64,000 bases of DNA from Rhizomys pruinosus (GCA_009823505.1 VZQC01006699.1:1750930-1814929), one strand, 5' to 3'; numbered from the stretch's first letter, positions 42,346 through 54,164 are shown. Translations and numbers: made by a program. Notes: a model not told the origin generated them from the letters alone.

Positions 42346-42576
42346 TTTTATTTATTTTTTTATTTTTGTACGTGTATGAGTATACTGTCTGCATGTAGGT
42401 TTGTGCACCCGTGTCGTGCAATGTCTCGGAGGTCAGAAGAGGGTCTCAGATTCCCCTGGAACTGGAGTTCTCCTGGAATTGGAGTTACAGACGGTTCTTA
42501 GCTGCCATGTGGGTGCTGGGGATTGAACCTGGGTCCAAGTCGGTGCTCTTAACTGCTAGGCTATCTCTCCAGCCCC
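42346..42576 (-). mobile_element. Young B2 (long type) with 12-bp target duplication
   Basis: GCTGTTTGGTTC at 42334-42345 and 42577-42588. Internal duplication; 'tctgcaagagcag' of the usual head is partly lost. Confidence 0.94.
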
Positions 42577-42589
42577 GCTGTTTGGTTCC

Positions 42590-43070
42590 TTATTAAAGTT
42601 TTTATCATATAATATTCAATGTGCTTAGCACCTTATGAAGCATACTAAAATACACAAGCATGAATCAACTATTTCACAGAATTGCTAAATCTTGTGTGTG
42701 TATGATAGAGTCTTCTTTTGTGAGATTGCAGATAGCAAGCCACCATGAGCAGCTAACACTTAAATCCATAGAGTATCATAGAACCCACCTGTGTCTTCTA
42801 TTCCTTGTTCCCTGGTTCAGGAGATGTTAATTACTGTCTTGAATTTTGTGCTTATCTTTTCCTTGCTTTTTTCCTCTATGGTTTAACCACATGTAAGTCT
42901 AATATTAATATATGTATATATACATACATATATGTGCATATATAGTTTTGCTTCCTTGGTTTTTAGCTTTTAAAATGTTTATGCCTGCCACTTTCCTAAA
43001 CCAGTGTAATTTCTTACTATATTCTAAACACTTATCCTTATATTCATAGTAAGTGTAGCTCTCATCCAAG
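42590..43070. other. Unique AT-rich sequence
   Basis: Includes a short TATG repeat near 42905-42945. Nothing else recognised. Confidence 0.4.
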
Positions 43071-43074
43071 AAGC

Positions 43075-43705
43075 TTCTTTTGTAACAAATGGAGACTATT
43101 GCAAAGTTCCACAACTGATCAAAATGCAAAGAATAAGCAGCCATGTGGTGCCAGCCCCAGCTGATACATCTACAATACAACCCCTACAGGTAAGGCTCAG
43201 GAATCTTCATGGAAGAAGGGGCAGAAAGATTGTAAGAGCCAGAGGAACAGGATGCCTACTGCTAGATAATACATTCTAGACATGACAGGGAAGCTGTGCC
43301 CATGAAATATCAACAGATTGGTAGTCTAACAAGACCTGCATAAGGATACCAGTTGACATGCCAATGTGGAAGGGGAAACTTTCACAGGCTCCCTCCTCAA
43401 GATGAAGAGTTATAGGAAATCAATGCCTGCTGAGAGAAGAAGAATCAGTTTTCCCCAGGGAAGAGCTTCATGACAGGTTACCCAATTCCAAGTGTTTAGC
43501 CCTAATTACATGTGCACATGACCACCACTAAATGGACACAGGGCATTATATATGTATATATATTATATATGTAGCAATAAAAGAACAGGACAAGAAATTG
43601 AGAGGGACTAGGGGGCATGGGAGGAGGTGGCGAGGAAAGTGGGAGGGATGGAAATGATGCAAATACAGTACTCAGTTATGAAAGTCTCAAAATTAAATGT
43701 GCAAT
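43075..43705 (+). mobile_element. L1 3' UTR of the murine (Lx-like) type
   Basis: 'ggctcaggaatcttcatggaagaaggggc', 'agattgtaagagccagaggaacagg', 'cagttttccccagggaagagc' and the closing 'ggagggatggaaatgatgc' match the known mouse L1/Lx 3' UTR layout. ORF2 is not attached. Confidence 0.78.
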
Positions 43706-43828
43706 GTAATATAGAATTAACAGGAATAAATGTTAACTATTATTTTAATATTAATGAACACCCATGGTGTATCTCATTTAATCCTCTCAAGATTCTGCCC
43801 ACATCCATATTCCTTTCTATGACTTTTT

Positions 43829-43967
43829 TTTTTGAGACAGGGTCTCCCTGTAGCTCCAGCTGTCCTGGAACTCATTATGTAGACAAAGCTAGCCTTGAAC
43901 TCACAGAGATCCACCTGCCTCTGCCTCCCGAGTGCTGGGACTAAAGGTGTGTGCCACCACCCCAGCC
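43829..43967 (-). mobile_element. B1 SINE with 19-bp target duplication
   Basis: 43810-43828 and 43968-43986 match at 18 of 19 positions (TTCCTTTCT[A/G]TGAC plus T-run). Confidence 0.94.
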
Positions 43968-44189
43968 TTCCTTTCTGTGACTTTTTGTTTTTCACTTTTA
44001 CTGATTTGCAAACATGTACAAATTGTGTAATAAAACCCTCATTTAGATTAGGAAAAAATGTGGTATTCTTCTGCCCTTGATTTTTCCCAGTCAATTTTAT
44101 TCATTTTATTCTTGTGTTTCTTTGTGAGGTTTTTGGTTGGTTGGTTTTGTTTTTGTTTTTGTTTTGTTGTTGTTGTTGTTGTTGTTTAG

Positions 44190-44315
44190 AATGAGTTCTC
44201 TCTGTATCCCTGACTGGCCTGGAACTTGCTTATATAGACCAGGCTGGGCTCAGACTCACAGAGATCTACCTGCCTCTGCCTCTCAAATGCTGTGATTAAA
44301 GATACACACCACCAC
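44190..44315 (-). mobile_element. B1 SINE, old, with a GTT-rich tail
   Basis: 'gagttctctctgtatccctgac' to 'ccaccactcc'; the (GTT)n tail occupies about 44125-44187. Confidence 0.8.
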
Positions 44316-44326
44316 TCCTTTGTTTT

Positions 44327-44467
44327 GTTTGTTGAGACAGGGCCTCACTATATAGACCGAACTGTCCACCATATTTACTATATAGGACACACTGGCCTGG
44401 GACACACAACCCCCCAGGATCTGTATTTCATGTGCTGGGATTATAGGCATATACCATGCATGTCTTC
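44327..44467 (-). mobile_element. B1-like SINE, old
   Basis: 'gttgagacagggcctcactat' to 'ggcatataccatgcatg'. Confidence 0.65.
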
Positions 44468-44571
44468 AGTTCTGTTTCTTACATGTATTCCTGTTGTTGC
44501 AGTTGTAGTCTATCATATTAATATGAATATATCTCTTGCCCTTTGACACAGAGCTGGGTTATTTGGGGATT

Positions 44572-44765
44572 TTTTAAAAATATTTTATGTGTATGAGTGT
44601 ATTGTTTGCATATATGTAAGTGCACCCGTGTCATGTAATGCCCACAGAGGTTTGAAGACAGAGTCAGATCCCCTGGAATAGTTGTTAGTCTGTTCAGGGA
44701 ATTGAACCCAGGTCCTCTGCAAGAGCAGTCAGTGTTCTTACCACTGAGCCATCTCTCCAGCCCCA
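44572..44765 (-). mobile_element. B2 SINE with body deletion
   Basis: 'tgtgtatgagtgtattgtttgc' to 'gagccatctctccagcccc'; most of the region after 'ggaatagttgttag' is shortened. Confidence 0.85.
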
Positions 44766-44817
44766 TTATTTTGAGATTTCTTTTTTTTTTCCAAGCTTAT
44801 CTTGGAAAGAGATTTCT

Positions 44818-44878
44818 CTTTTTTTTTTAATTTTATTTATTTTTGTATGTGTATTAATGTACCATCTGCATGTAGGGT
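44818..44878 (-). mobile_element. Outer B2, tail side
   Basis: T-rich tail and 'tgtaccatctgcatgtag'; continues at 45119. Confidence 0.85.
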
Positions 44879-45118
44879 TTTTTATTTTATTTATTTATTT
44901 TCTATGTGTATGAATGTACTGTATGCAGGTAGGTTTGTGCACCCATGTAGTGCAATGCCGCGGAGGTCAGAAGAGGATGTTGGATTCCCTGGAACTGGAG
45001 TTCTCCTGGAATTGGCGTTACAGATGGTTCTCAGCTGCCATGTGGGTGCTGGGGATCGAACCCAGGTCCTCTGCAAGAGCGGTCAGTGCTCTTAACCGCT
45101 AGGCCATCTCTCCAGCCC
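44879..45118 (-). mobile_element. Young B2 (long type) nested in another B2
   Basis: TGCATGTAG occurs on both sides; full-length with internal duplication. Confidence 0.9.
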
Positions 45119-45315
45119 ATGCATGTAGATTTGTGCACCCGGGTCATGCAATGCCGCAGAGGTCAGAAGAGGGTCTCGGATTTCCCTGGAACTGGAGTTC
45201 TCCTGGAATTGGAGTTACAGACGGTTCTTAGCCGCCATGTGGATGCTGGGGATCAAACCCAGGTCCTCTGCAAGAGCAGTCGGTGCTCTTAACCGCTAGG
45301 CTCTCTCTCCAGCCA
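45119..45315 (-). mobile_element. Outer B2 (long type), head side
   Basis: 'gatttgtgcacccgggtcatgc' to 'ctctctctccagcc', then GGAAAGAGA, which also precedes the outer copy at about 44806. Confidence 0.9.
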
Positions 45316-45344
45316 GGAAAGAGAATTCTTAACATTTGCTAATT

Positions 45345-45600
45345 TAACAGTAATAATGTATATTTCAGTGTACTCTTGATCTGCATTTACTGATCATTAA
45401 TATGGTTTGGCTATCTTTTCTTGAATTTATCCACCAAAACTGTTCCTTTCCAACTGCCTTCACGTCATTTGCCATTTTTCTATTTGGCTGATTCTTTTAT
45501 TCTTATTAAATGATCAATAATCATACTTTATGGTGTTCATTTTTTTCTTTTGAAATATGGCTTATCATTTCAAGTTCCTTTCTGAACAACTATACAATTC
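45345..45600 (-). mobile_element. L1M remnant, possibly the continuation of 39745-40320
   Basis: 'gatctgcatttactgatcattaatatggtttggctatc' and 'catttgccatttttctatttgg' have the antisense L1M layout that follows the 40.3 kb segment in a full element. Confidence 0.45.
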
Positions 45601-45604
45601 TTAT

Positions 45605-46140
45605 AGATGTGAGTTAAGCAGAAATCTACAGGCAGGTTTCTTTAATAGCTTTTACTTCCCTAACCAAAGGAAAGGCCAGAATCCTTCCCTTCCTTTCCTA
45701 CCCTCTTTGAACATGGTCTGTGATCCCAAAGAAAAGACCAAGAAAAGTAATGTTCCTGGGCTCCGAAAAACAACCGGCAATGACTGACCTCCAGATTTCT
45801 TCTTATGTTAGGAAAAAAAGTCATTTGTAAGCCTGACATCATCACATTGGACATAACGGTCAACAGCATTCATCATTCACCACAGATTACCGGCCTTTGA
45901 TTTCTATTTCTGGAACCAAATGTTGTTTTGTTCTAAACAAAGACTTTTACTTTGAGAATTAAACTGATTTCTGTTTCCTGAAGCTTTGAGCCCTGAATCA
46001 AACAATTAGGGTAGAAAAAAAGAATGGATCTTGAAGAGTAAGAACTGGAAGTGGGTGTTGGTACATAAAGAGGCATACCAGAAGGTGATTTTCTGAAGTC
46101 TTCAAGTAGGAAATTCTGTAAAAGAACTCACATGGGAAAT
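45605..46140. other. Unique flank sequence
   Basis: Nothing recognised. Confidence 0.4.
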
Positions 46141-46142
46141 TT

Positions 46143-46325
46143 TTAAATTTTATTTTATTATTCTCACACACATGTATGATGTGTGTGTGTGACATGCCAC
46201 GGTGCACATGTGGAGGTCAGAGGACAACTTTCAGGAATTTGTGCTCTCCTTCCATCATGGGTTTCAGGGATCCAGCTCAGGGCATCAGGCTTATACCACA
46301 AGCACCTTTGCCCTTTGACATGTTG
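46143..46325 (-). mobile_element. B3-type SINE, tail and body
   Basis: 'catgtggaggtcagaggacaactttcagg', 'ctccttccatcatgggtttcagggatcc', 'agcacctttgcc'. Confidence 0.7.
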
Positions 46326-46329
46326 CCTG

Positions 46330-46690
46330 TCCTCATGTGGGGAGTTAGTAGATAAGACTCCAGAAACTAGACCATAACAGTTTATAGCTTACACAAAGTC
46401 CAGAAGAAAACAAACATGATATGCTAAAGACAGTCATTTAAGCAGGTTTTTGTTTGTTTTTGCTCAGGATCAATCTAGGGCCTCATAAATAGTGGTGACA
46501 GGGTAACATAAATGGTGCTCTACGGAGCCAAACCCTCAATCTGTATCTTCTTATTGCTTCTGAAATCTTCCTGGCTTCCAGCTTCTTTTCAACTTTGCTA
46601 GGGAATACAAAAGGAAAGGTCTTTTGTTCTCACCTCATCTGAACCTGGCTTTAAATGTGAAGAGCTTAGATGCCCCTCCATTAAGTACAA
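46330..46690. other. Unique sequence before a long A-run, with a possible ID trace
   Basis: 'gctcaggatcaatctagggcctcat' near 46460-46490 may be an antisense ID trace. Otherwise unrecognised. Confidence 0.35.
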
Positions 46691-46692
46691 AA

Positions 46693-46693
<1 letters not shown>

Positions 46694-46746
<53 letters not shown>
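46694..46746. repeat. Pure A53 run
   Basis: Uninterrupted A tract with no recognised SINE or LINE attached. Confidence 0.97.
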
Positions 46747-46747
<1 letters not shown>

Positions 46748-47023
46748 GGCTATACAACGAAACACTGCATGCCTATGCTCAGAATTGAAGCCCTCTGGAT
46801 AAGCACCTGAGTTTCATGAAGATCTTACACTCCTCAGGGTCAGGTTTGAAAGGCCTGAGTTTCTTAGTGTTGGTTTTAGGAAGACAGCCTTCTCTATTTT
46901 ATTTTATTTTATTTTCTTATTTTATTTTATATCTTTTTAAAGTATCATAATGTTTATTGATAGATACACGTATATAAAATCAGGGCATGAACATGATTTG
47001 ATAGATTAAGTAGACTTAATTTC

Positions 47024-47270
47024 TTTCTTTTTTTTAATTTTTTTTTATTCTGTATGTGTATGAATGTACTGTCTGCATGCAAGTGTGTGCACCCGTGTCG
47101 TGCAATGCCGCGGAGGTCAGAAGAGGGTGTCGGATTCCCCTGGAACTGGAGTTCTCCTGGAATTGGAGTTTCAGACGGTTCTTGGCCGCCATGTGGGTGC
47201 TGGGGATCGAACCCGGGTCCTCTGCAAGAGCGGTCGGTGCTCTTAACTGCTAGGCCATCTCTCCAGCCCC
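47024..47270 (-). mobile_element. Young B2 (long type) with 16-bp target duplication
   Basis: AAGTAGACTTAATTTC at 47008-47023 and 47271-47286. CpG-rich. Confidence 0.96.
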
Positions 47271-47498
47271 AAGTAGACTTAATTTCAATACTATAATAAG
47301 GGAACAATTCAAATTCTCACCATTTGTTTCACACCCACAAAAACCACTTTGAGGGCATTAACAATCTCTCAAATCTGATCAGTTTTGTGCAAGTAAACCA
47401 TGTTTCTTTTTAAAGAGGCTTGTGTACTTGCCCAGGCTCAAGGATATTGAAATCTAGCACATAAAGCCCATTATTAGAGGTAGAAATACAGGCAATTG

Positions 47499-47697
47499 GG
47501 GCTGGAGAGATGGCCTAGCAGTTAAGAGCGCCGACTTCTCTCGCAGTCAATCCCCAGCACTCACATTGCGGCTGAGAACCATCTTTAACTCCAATTCCAG
47601 GGGAATCCGACACCCTCTTCTGACCTCCATGGCATTGCACCATACGGGTACACAAACCTGCATTCAGACAGTACATTCATACACATAAAAAATAAAA
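47499..47697 (+). mobile_element. B2 SINE (short type) with head deletion
   Basis: 'ggggctggagagatggcctagcag' and 'cgacttctctcgcag' jump to 'tcaatccccagcactc'. Its tail abuts the L1. Confidence 0.9.
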
Positions 47698-47799
47698 TTC
47701 CCCAAACTGAAAAAAGACAAACCCATAGAAATACAAGAAGCACCATATAGAACATATAGAAATACATAGAACACCAAATAGACAAGACCAGAAAAGAAA

Positions 47800-48200
47800 T
47801 TCCCCACATCATATCATAGTTAAAACACTAGATGCCCAAAACAAGGACAAAATACTGAAAGCCACAAGAGAAAAACAACAAGTTACATACAAGGGGAAAC
47901 CCATCAGAATCACACCTGACTTCTCAGTGCAAACCATGAAAGCCAGAAGAACATGGACCAAAGTATTCCCAGTACTAATTGACTTTAGATGCCAACCCAG
48001 ATTATTACACCCAGCGAAAATGTCAATCATAGTTGAAGGAGAAAGAAAAATCTTTCATGACATAAACAAAATGATAGAACACATGTCAAAAAAACAACAC
48101 TTCACAAAATACTCAAAGCAATTCAAAGAACATAGGAAAGGAGCAACTATCCTTAAGCAACCCAAGAGAAAAATTACCAAAAGCATAAAAGAGTAAATAA
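47800..48200 (+). pseudogene. L1 ORF1 C-terminal domain (pseudo)
   Basis: One frame carries the ORF1p nucleic-acid-binding C-terminal domain: a KPIRITPDFS-type entry, the ARRTW motif and QPRLLHPAK, then a glutamate-rich GERKIFHD stretch. ORF1p is the RNA-binding trimeric chaperone of L1. The coiled coil and RRM are missing, because the element begins within ORF1. The last open frame runs to 48196. Confidence 0.85.
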
Positions 48201-48259
48201 ATACCTAGACCAAGAATGCAAACAAAAAATAAGTTGCAAGGAAACAACACACATCTCTC

Positions 48260-51200
48260 AATAATAACCTAAATATTAATGGTCTAAACTCCCCAATCAA
48301 AAGATATAGACTGGGAGAATGGATTAGGAAACAGAATCCATCTATATGCTGCCTCCAAGAAACCCATCTCACTCTCAAGGACAGACGGCACCTTAGAGTG
48401 AAAGGATGGAAAAAAATATTCCAAGCAAATAGTACCAAAAAGCAAGCAGGAGTGGCTATTCTAATATCAGACAAAATAGACTTCAGAGTAAAATTAATCA
48501 GAAAAGACAAAGAAGGCCATTATATCCTTATCAATGGAACAGTTAACAAAGAAGATCTCACAATTTTAAATATTTATGCACCAGGGGCTGGAGGGATGGC
48601 CTAGCAGTTAAGAGCGCTGACTGCTCTTACAGAGGACCCAGATTGGATCCCCAGCACCCACATAGCGGCTGAGAGCCATCTGTAACTCCAGTTCCAGGAG
48701 AACTCCAGTTCCAGGGGAATCCAACGCCCTCTTCTGACCTCTGCGGCATTGCATGACACTGGTGCACAAACCTACATGCAGACGATATATTCAAATAAAT
48801 AAATAAATAAATAAAATACTTTTAAAAATTAAAAAAAATATGCACCAAACTCTAGTGCACTGAAATTTATAAACACAATCCTTCAGGAACTTAAGACACA
48901 GATTAATCCCAGTATGCCAATAGTGGGGAACTTCAATACCCCACTGAGCCACCTGGATAGGTCAACTGGACAAAAAATAAACAGAGAGACATCAGAACTG
49001 AACACAATACACCAAATGGACCTCACAGATATCTACAGAATAGTCCATCCAAACACCAGAGAATATACTTTCTACTCAGCACCCCATGGAACATTCTCCA
49101 AAATTTACCACATACTGGGACACAAAAGAAACCTCAACAAATACAAAAGGATTGAAATCATTCCATGCATTCTATCAGACCACAGTGCAATAAAGCTCAA
49201 TATTAACACCAAGGTAAGCCCTACTAACTATAAAAACACACGGAGACTAAACAACACAATACTGAATAATGAGTGGGTCAGAGAAGAAATAAAGAATGAA
49301 ATAAAAGCATTCCTGTAACTAAATGAAAATGACAATACAACACAACAAAACCTGTGGGATACATTAAAGTCAGTCCTAAGAGGGAAATTTATAGCCCTAA
49401 GTGCCCACAATAAAAAAACAGAAAGAGAACAAGTAAACAATCTAACACTGCAGCTAAAAACACTTGAAAGACAACAACAAATGAACCCTAAACCCAACAG
49501 AAGAAATAACAAAAATCAGAGCAGAAATCAATGAAATAGAAACAAAGAAAACAACACAAAAAAAATCAATGAATCCAAAAGCTGGTTCTTTGAAAAGATA
49601 AATGAAATAGACACACCTCTAGCCCAGTAACCAAAAGAAAGAAAGAGCAACTCCAAATCAATAGCATTTGTGATGAAAGGGGAAACATCACAACAGGTAA
49701 AGAAAAGATCCAGACAATCATTCAAGAATATTTAAAAAACCTATACTCTACTAAATTTGAAAACCTAAGAGAAATGGATGAATATCTGAAATTCTGGCAT
49801 TCTCCAAAGCTTAACAAGAAGAGATTGACAGCTTAAACAGACCCATAACACTTGAGGAAATTGAAGATGTAATAAAAAGCCTACCAACTAAAAACCGAGG
49901 CCCAGATGGCTTCACAGCAGAATTCTATAAAACATTTATAGGTCTTACAACCATTACTACTCAAACTTTTTAGAAGGATACAGACAGAGGGAAATATCCC
50001 AAATTCATTCTATTAAGCCAGCATCACCCTAATACCAAAACCAGGCAAAGACACAAACGAGAAAGAAAACTATAGACCCATATCATTGATGAACACGATG
50101 CAAAAATTCACAACAAAATCCTTGCAAATCGCATACAGACCCACATCAAAAAGATCATCCATTATGACCAGGTTGGATTCATACCAGAGATGCAGGGATG
50201 GTTCAACATACATAAATCAATAAATATCATAAAACACATAAATGGACTTAAAGACAAAAACCACACAATCATCTCAATTGATGCAGAAAAAGCTTTTGAC
50301 AAAATCCAGCACCCCTTCATGCTTAAAGTCTTAGAGGGAATTGGACTAGAATGATCATTCCTCAATGTAATCAAAGCCACATACAAGAAACCCACAGCCA
50401 ACATTATCCTAAATGGAAAAAGTTGGAAGCATTCTCCTTAAAGGCAGGAATATGACAAGGCTGTCCACTATCACCACTCCTCTTCAATATAGTGCTTGAA
50501 ATGCTCACTAGGGCAATAGGGTGAGAAAGCAAAATTAAAGGAGTACTAATTGGAAAAGAGGAAGTAAAACTATCCCTTTTTGCAGATGATATGATTGTTT
50601 ACCTAAGGGATGCTAAAAACTCCACCAGAAAACTCTTAGAAATGATCAAAAGTTTCAGTAAAGTGGCGGGATACAAAATAAACCTAGAAAATCAGTAGCC
50701 TTCCTTTACACCAACAATAAGCAACTGGAGAAGGAATATAAGGAGACCTTTCCAATCACAATAGCCTCAAAAAAAATACTTAGGAATAAACCTAACCAAA
50801 GACACTGAAGACCTCTACAACAAAAATTTTAAAACCCTGAAGGAGATTGAAAATGACATCAAAAGATGGAAAGACCTCCCATATAGTAAAAATGTCCATT
50901 CTACCCAAATTAATATACAGATTAAATGCAATCCCAATCAAAATCCCCATGAGCTTTTTCACAGACTTAGAAAAAAAAATCCTTAAATTCATATGGAAAA
51001 ACAAAAGACCCCAAATATCTAAAGCAACCCTGAGCAAAAAGTTCAATACTGCGGGGATTACATTACCAGACGTCAAGCTATATTACAGCACTATAGTCAT
51101 AAAGACAGGTACTGGCAAAAAAACAGAACCATTGACCAATGGAACAAAATTGAAGATCCAAACTTGAGCTCATGCAATTTCAGCCACCTCATATTTGACA

Positions 51201-51735
51201 AAAGGGCCCAAAAAGCTCAATGGAGGAAAGATAGCATCTTCAGCAAATGGTGTTGGCAAAACTGGATCACCATTTGTAGAAGAACAAAATTAANACCAAA
51301 TGCCGGAGGGGTTGATGAGTTGAAAGGGGAAACACTAATCCACTGTCTGGTGGGAACTGTATACTTGTAAACCACTATGGAAAGCCAGTGTGGAGAACCC
51401 TCCTTAAAAGACTCGAATGAGTCTTACATCTGAGACCCAATCATCCAACTCCTGGGTCTATACCCCCAAAGACTCCATCCTAACTGCAAAATCTATATTG
51501 CAATCCATGTTTATTTCAAGCTCTCTTCACAATAGTGAAGAGCTGCGAACCACCCCATATTGCCCCTCACCGGATGACTGGATGACTACAAAATGTGCGT
51601 TTATCTACACCATGGAATCTATAGCAGTGTAAAAGGAGCATAAACTTTGCAGGTAAATGGAATGGAGCTCGAAGCCATTATGCTGAGTGGAGGTGACACC
51701 CAGGTCCCAGAAAGACAAATGGAGGAATGGTTTCC
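48260..51735 (+). pseudogene. L1 ORF2 (endonuclease and reverse transcriptase), broken
   Basis: ORF2 encodes an APE-type endonuclease and a reverse transcriptase. Endonuclease sequence is at 48300-48575 and 48840-49310, split by a B2. The normally conserved GDFN reads GNFN, and the residue before the HIL stretch is Tyr where Asp is usual; SDHSA is kept. Reverse transcriptase follows at about 49850-50700, with an FADD motif at 50579-50590. Several frame changes and stops occur. Part of the C-terminal region is deleted near 51294-51330. No active product is possible. Confidence 0.87.
48584..48838 (+). mobile_element. Young B2 (long type) inside L1 ORF2, 9-bp target duplication
   Basis: TATGCACCA at 48575-48583 and 48839-48847. 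It interrupts the endonuclease frame, so it post-dates the L1. Confidence 0.96.
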
Positions 51736-52321
51736 CTCATTTGTGAGATGCTAACACCCAATCCCCCAGAAGAATACCAAGCTGAATGACAGTATGGTTA
51801 TATTTCTGGTTTATCTGTAAGCAACTATGTTGTCATAAGTGAATCCCTCAATGGGCTCTAGAATTCACCCACCAATTATTTTCTGCACTCTGTAATTACT
51901 TATATGGATGGAATGTATCATTCATATTTAGAACTAACTGAAATTGAGGCGGAAGGAAGGAAAACCTGTGAATTCCAAGCATTAAAACAAAAGACATGGA
52001 GAAAGATGCAGGACACTTATGGCAGATGTATGATCTGGGATGGCTGGGGTGGGGTGGGGAGGTGATGGACAATGGCAAGGAATCTAGATGAATCGACAAA
52101 CTGAATATGACTATGAAAACAATTACATAATAAAAAAACACCTAAATATATTTAATTTAAAAAAAAGAAACATAATTATGATTAACAAAACATTACAGGC
52201 CCTTACTTTAGGGAACATAACCCATCATTCCGTTAGGATTTTTCTTGTATCCCAAACCCCATGGAACTAATCTGAACATCCTCCTTCTGCACCACTCAGT
52301 TTACTGTCGCACGTGCTATTT

Positions 52322-52491
52322 TTTTTTTGTCTTTTTTTTTTTTTTTATGTCTTTTCAAGACAGGGTCTCCCTGCAGTCCCAGCTGTCCTGGAACTCATTC
52401 TGTAGACCAGGCTGGCCTTGAACTCACAAAGATCCACCTGCCTCTGCCTCCCGAGTGCTAGGATTAAAGGCGTGCGCTACCACGCCCGGTG
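52322..52491 (-). mobile_element. B1 SINE
   Basis: Full-length antisense B1 with a long T-run. Confidence 0.93.
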
Positions 52492-52494
52492 CAA

Positions 52495-53340
52495 AGTGCA
52501 TTTCTACAGTATTCAATGTTGCTATTCAGTTTTCTAACTTTAAAAGCCTATGATAACTGGCAGCAAAGAAGGTCTTTTCGATAGACTGCCTCTGCTTGAG
52601 AACTTATGATGTAATTATTGCATGCTGCTAATATACTATCTAAACATTAAAGATACTCCTAAAATATTTGATGGTAGACTATAATTAAGACATTACACTA
52701 CAAAAAAACCTTATGTAGAAGGAAACCCTTACTGACGTGCTTCTGCTTTAAATATTGTGCCCCCAAATGAAGTCCAGTAAGCACGAGTCCTGTCTTGATC
52801 TCCCTCCATGATACTGCTGAGGTAATCCAACAATGGCAGTCCATATTCTGAGGAGGCTGAATTCCCATTAGCTGCTTAGTTCACAAGCTGGGTATCTCAG
52901 CAGTCCTCAGTCCACACTGGAAGGCTAAAAAGTAAAAAAGCTGTATCTCATGTCTTTGAGGAGTGCCAAAAGCAGTGGCATCCACAGAGCATATGTGCCT
53001 GCCTGTAAGAATTGAAGACAGGCCAAACAACGGTCCTCTCTTTTTTTTTTTTTTTTCTTTTTTGTCTTTTTACTAAGATCTCAAGTTTTGTGTCTGCATT
53101 ACAGTTTCTCTGGTCTTATTATTTATTTTTGGTTGTACTTTCCTTCTGGATGCTTAAGGCCATACAGATAGCCCAGATTATCCAAGGTTTTGTTTTGTTG
53201 AGGTCAGTTGAGGATCTGGTCCTCAGGGGTCTCTTGGGAGTTTTTTGGTGGGGGGTGGGAGCCCCTTGCTTCTTTCAGCTCCTCATCCACCAGTTCCATC
53301 CGCATGAGGAAAAAATTAGGTCTTGCTAGACCAGGCCTCC
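52495..53340. other. Mostly unique flank sequence with a T-run
   Basis: No repeat recognised in the first 500 bp. A T-run lies at 53041-53056. The open frame over it has no family resemblance. Confidence 0.4.
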
Positions 53341-53344
53341 TTTT

Positions 53345-53440
53345 GATGTTAGGTATTGAACCGAGGGCTGGGCATATTTCCTTCTCAGGCTTATTATAAG
53401 GTGTGATTGCTTACCTAGCAAATGTCTAACATATACAGCC
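53345..53440 (-). mobile_element. Possible ID remnant
   Basis: 'ggtattgaaccgagggctggg' resembles the antisense ID B box; the rest is degraded. Confidence 0.35.
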
Positions 53441-53694
53441 ACACAATACATATTTAAAAAAAAAAAACAGACTTCTTACCCATTACATCTGCTTCCCTAC
53501 CACCCACTCAACCCAGTATCTACCATGGTTCCCTAATCTACCACAGAAATGGGGTTAGTTTGACATAACTTGTTCCAAGCAAATCCGCACCTGCCTCTCG
53601 CTATCACCACTTCCTTTCTGTAAGCAGCTTACCAGTTATTTAACAATCCCTTCAAAACTGCACCACCAGAGATATGTAATTTAATTATATATAA

Positions 53695-53765
53695 ACTATC
53701 ACAGTGGTAGGGCACATACTTAGCATGCTCAAGGCCCTGGATTTAGTCCTCTCAGTGTGCACACG
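53695..53765 (+). mobile_element. ID SINE
   Basis: 'cacagtggtagggcacatacttagcatgctcaaggccctgg' then a CA tail. Confidence 0.75.
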
Positions 53766-53767
53766 TG

Positions 53768-53768
<1 letters not shown>

Positions 53769-53805
<37 letters not shown>

Positions 53806-53845
53806 TATAAAGGGAGAGGAAGAGGGGGAAGAGAGAAGAGGGGAG
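53769..53845. repeat. (CA)n and GAGG-rich microsatellite
   Basis: About 16 CA units, then purine-rich sequence. Confidence 0.9.
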
Positions 53846-54164
53846 GAAACAAGTAAGATTGCCATCCAGTTACTGGTCTGTCATTAGTCTACCTTTCATC
53901 TGTTGTAGGGATGGTAATAAAATTTGCCCCTCTCTTATCTCCTGACTCCTTTGTGCTCATAACCCCTCTCTGTGCTCTTCTGTTGGACCCACCACCGTCC
54001 TGATGCTCACCCTTCATTAACAGGACTGGTATCTCCACTTGCAGAAGAGAAGAGAGCATGGAGACCTTCCTCAGTTCCTAGAGCTGTACTCGCACAGTAA
54101 AGGCACATGCAGTTTTCTTTTTTGATTGAATGAATGAGAAAGAAAAGCAAAAGAAGTTGAGAAG

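Larger units (their letters stand above)
47698..52172 (+). mobile_element. Long L1 copy: ORF1 C-terminus, ORF2, 3' UTR; disabled
   Basis: 5'-truncated inside ORF1, interrupted by a B2 at 48584-48838, with frameshifts throughout. A segment of the ORF2 C-terminus is missing around the N at 51294. The 3' UTR has a G-rich stretch (about 52035-52065) and ends in A-rich sequence near 52172. It cannot be autonomous. Confidence 0.9.

Noticed and set aside
18627..48838. tRNA-like A and B boxes at many sites
   Set aside because: They belong to the heads of B2, B3 and ID SINEs. None folds with a discriminator and anticodon arm as a stand-alone tRNA gene.
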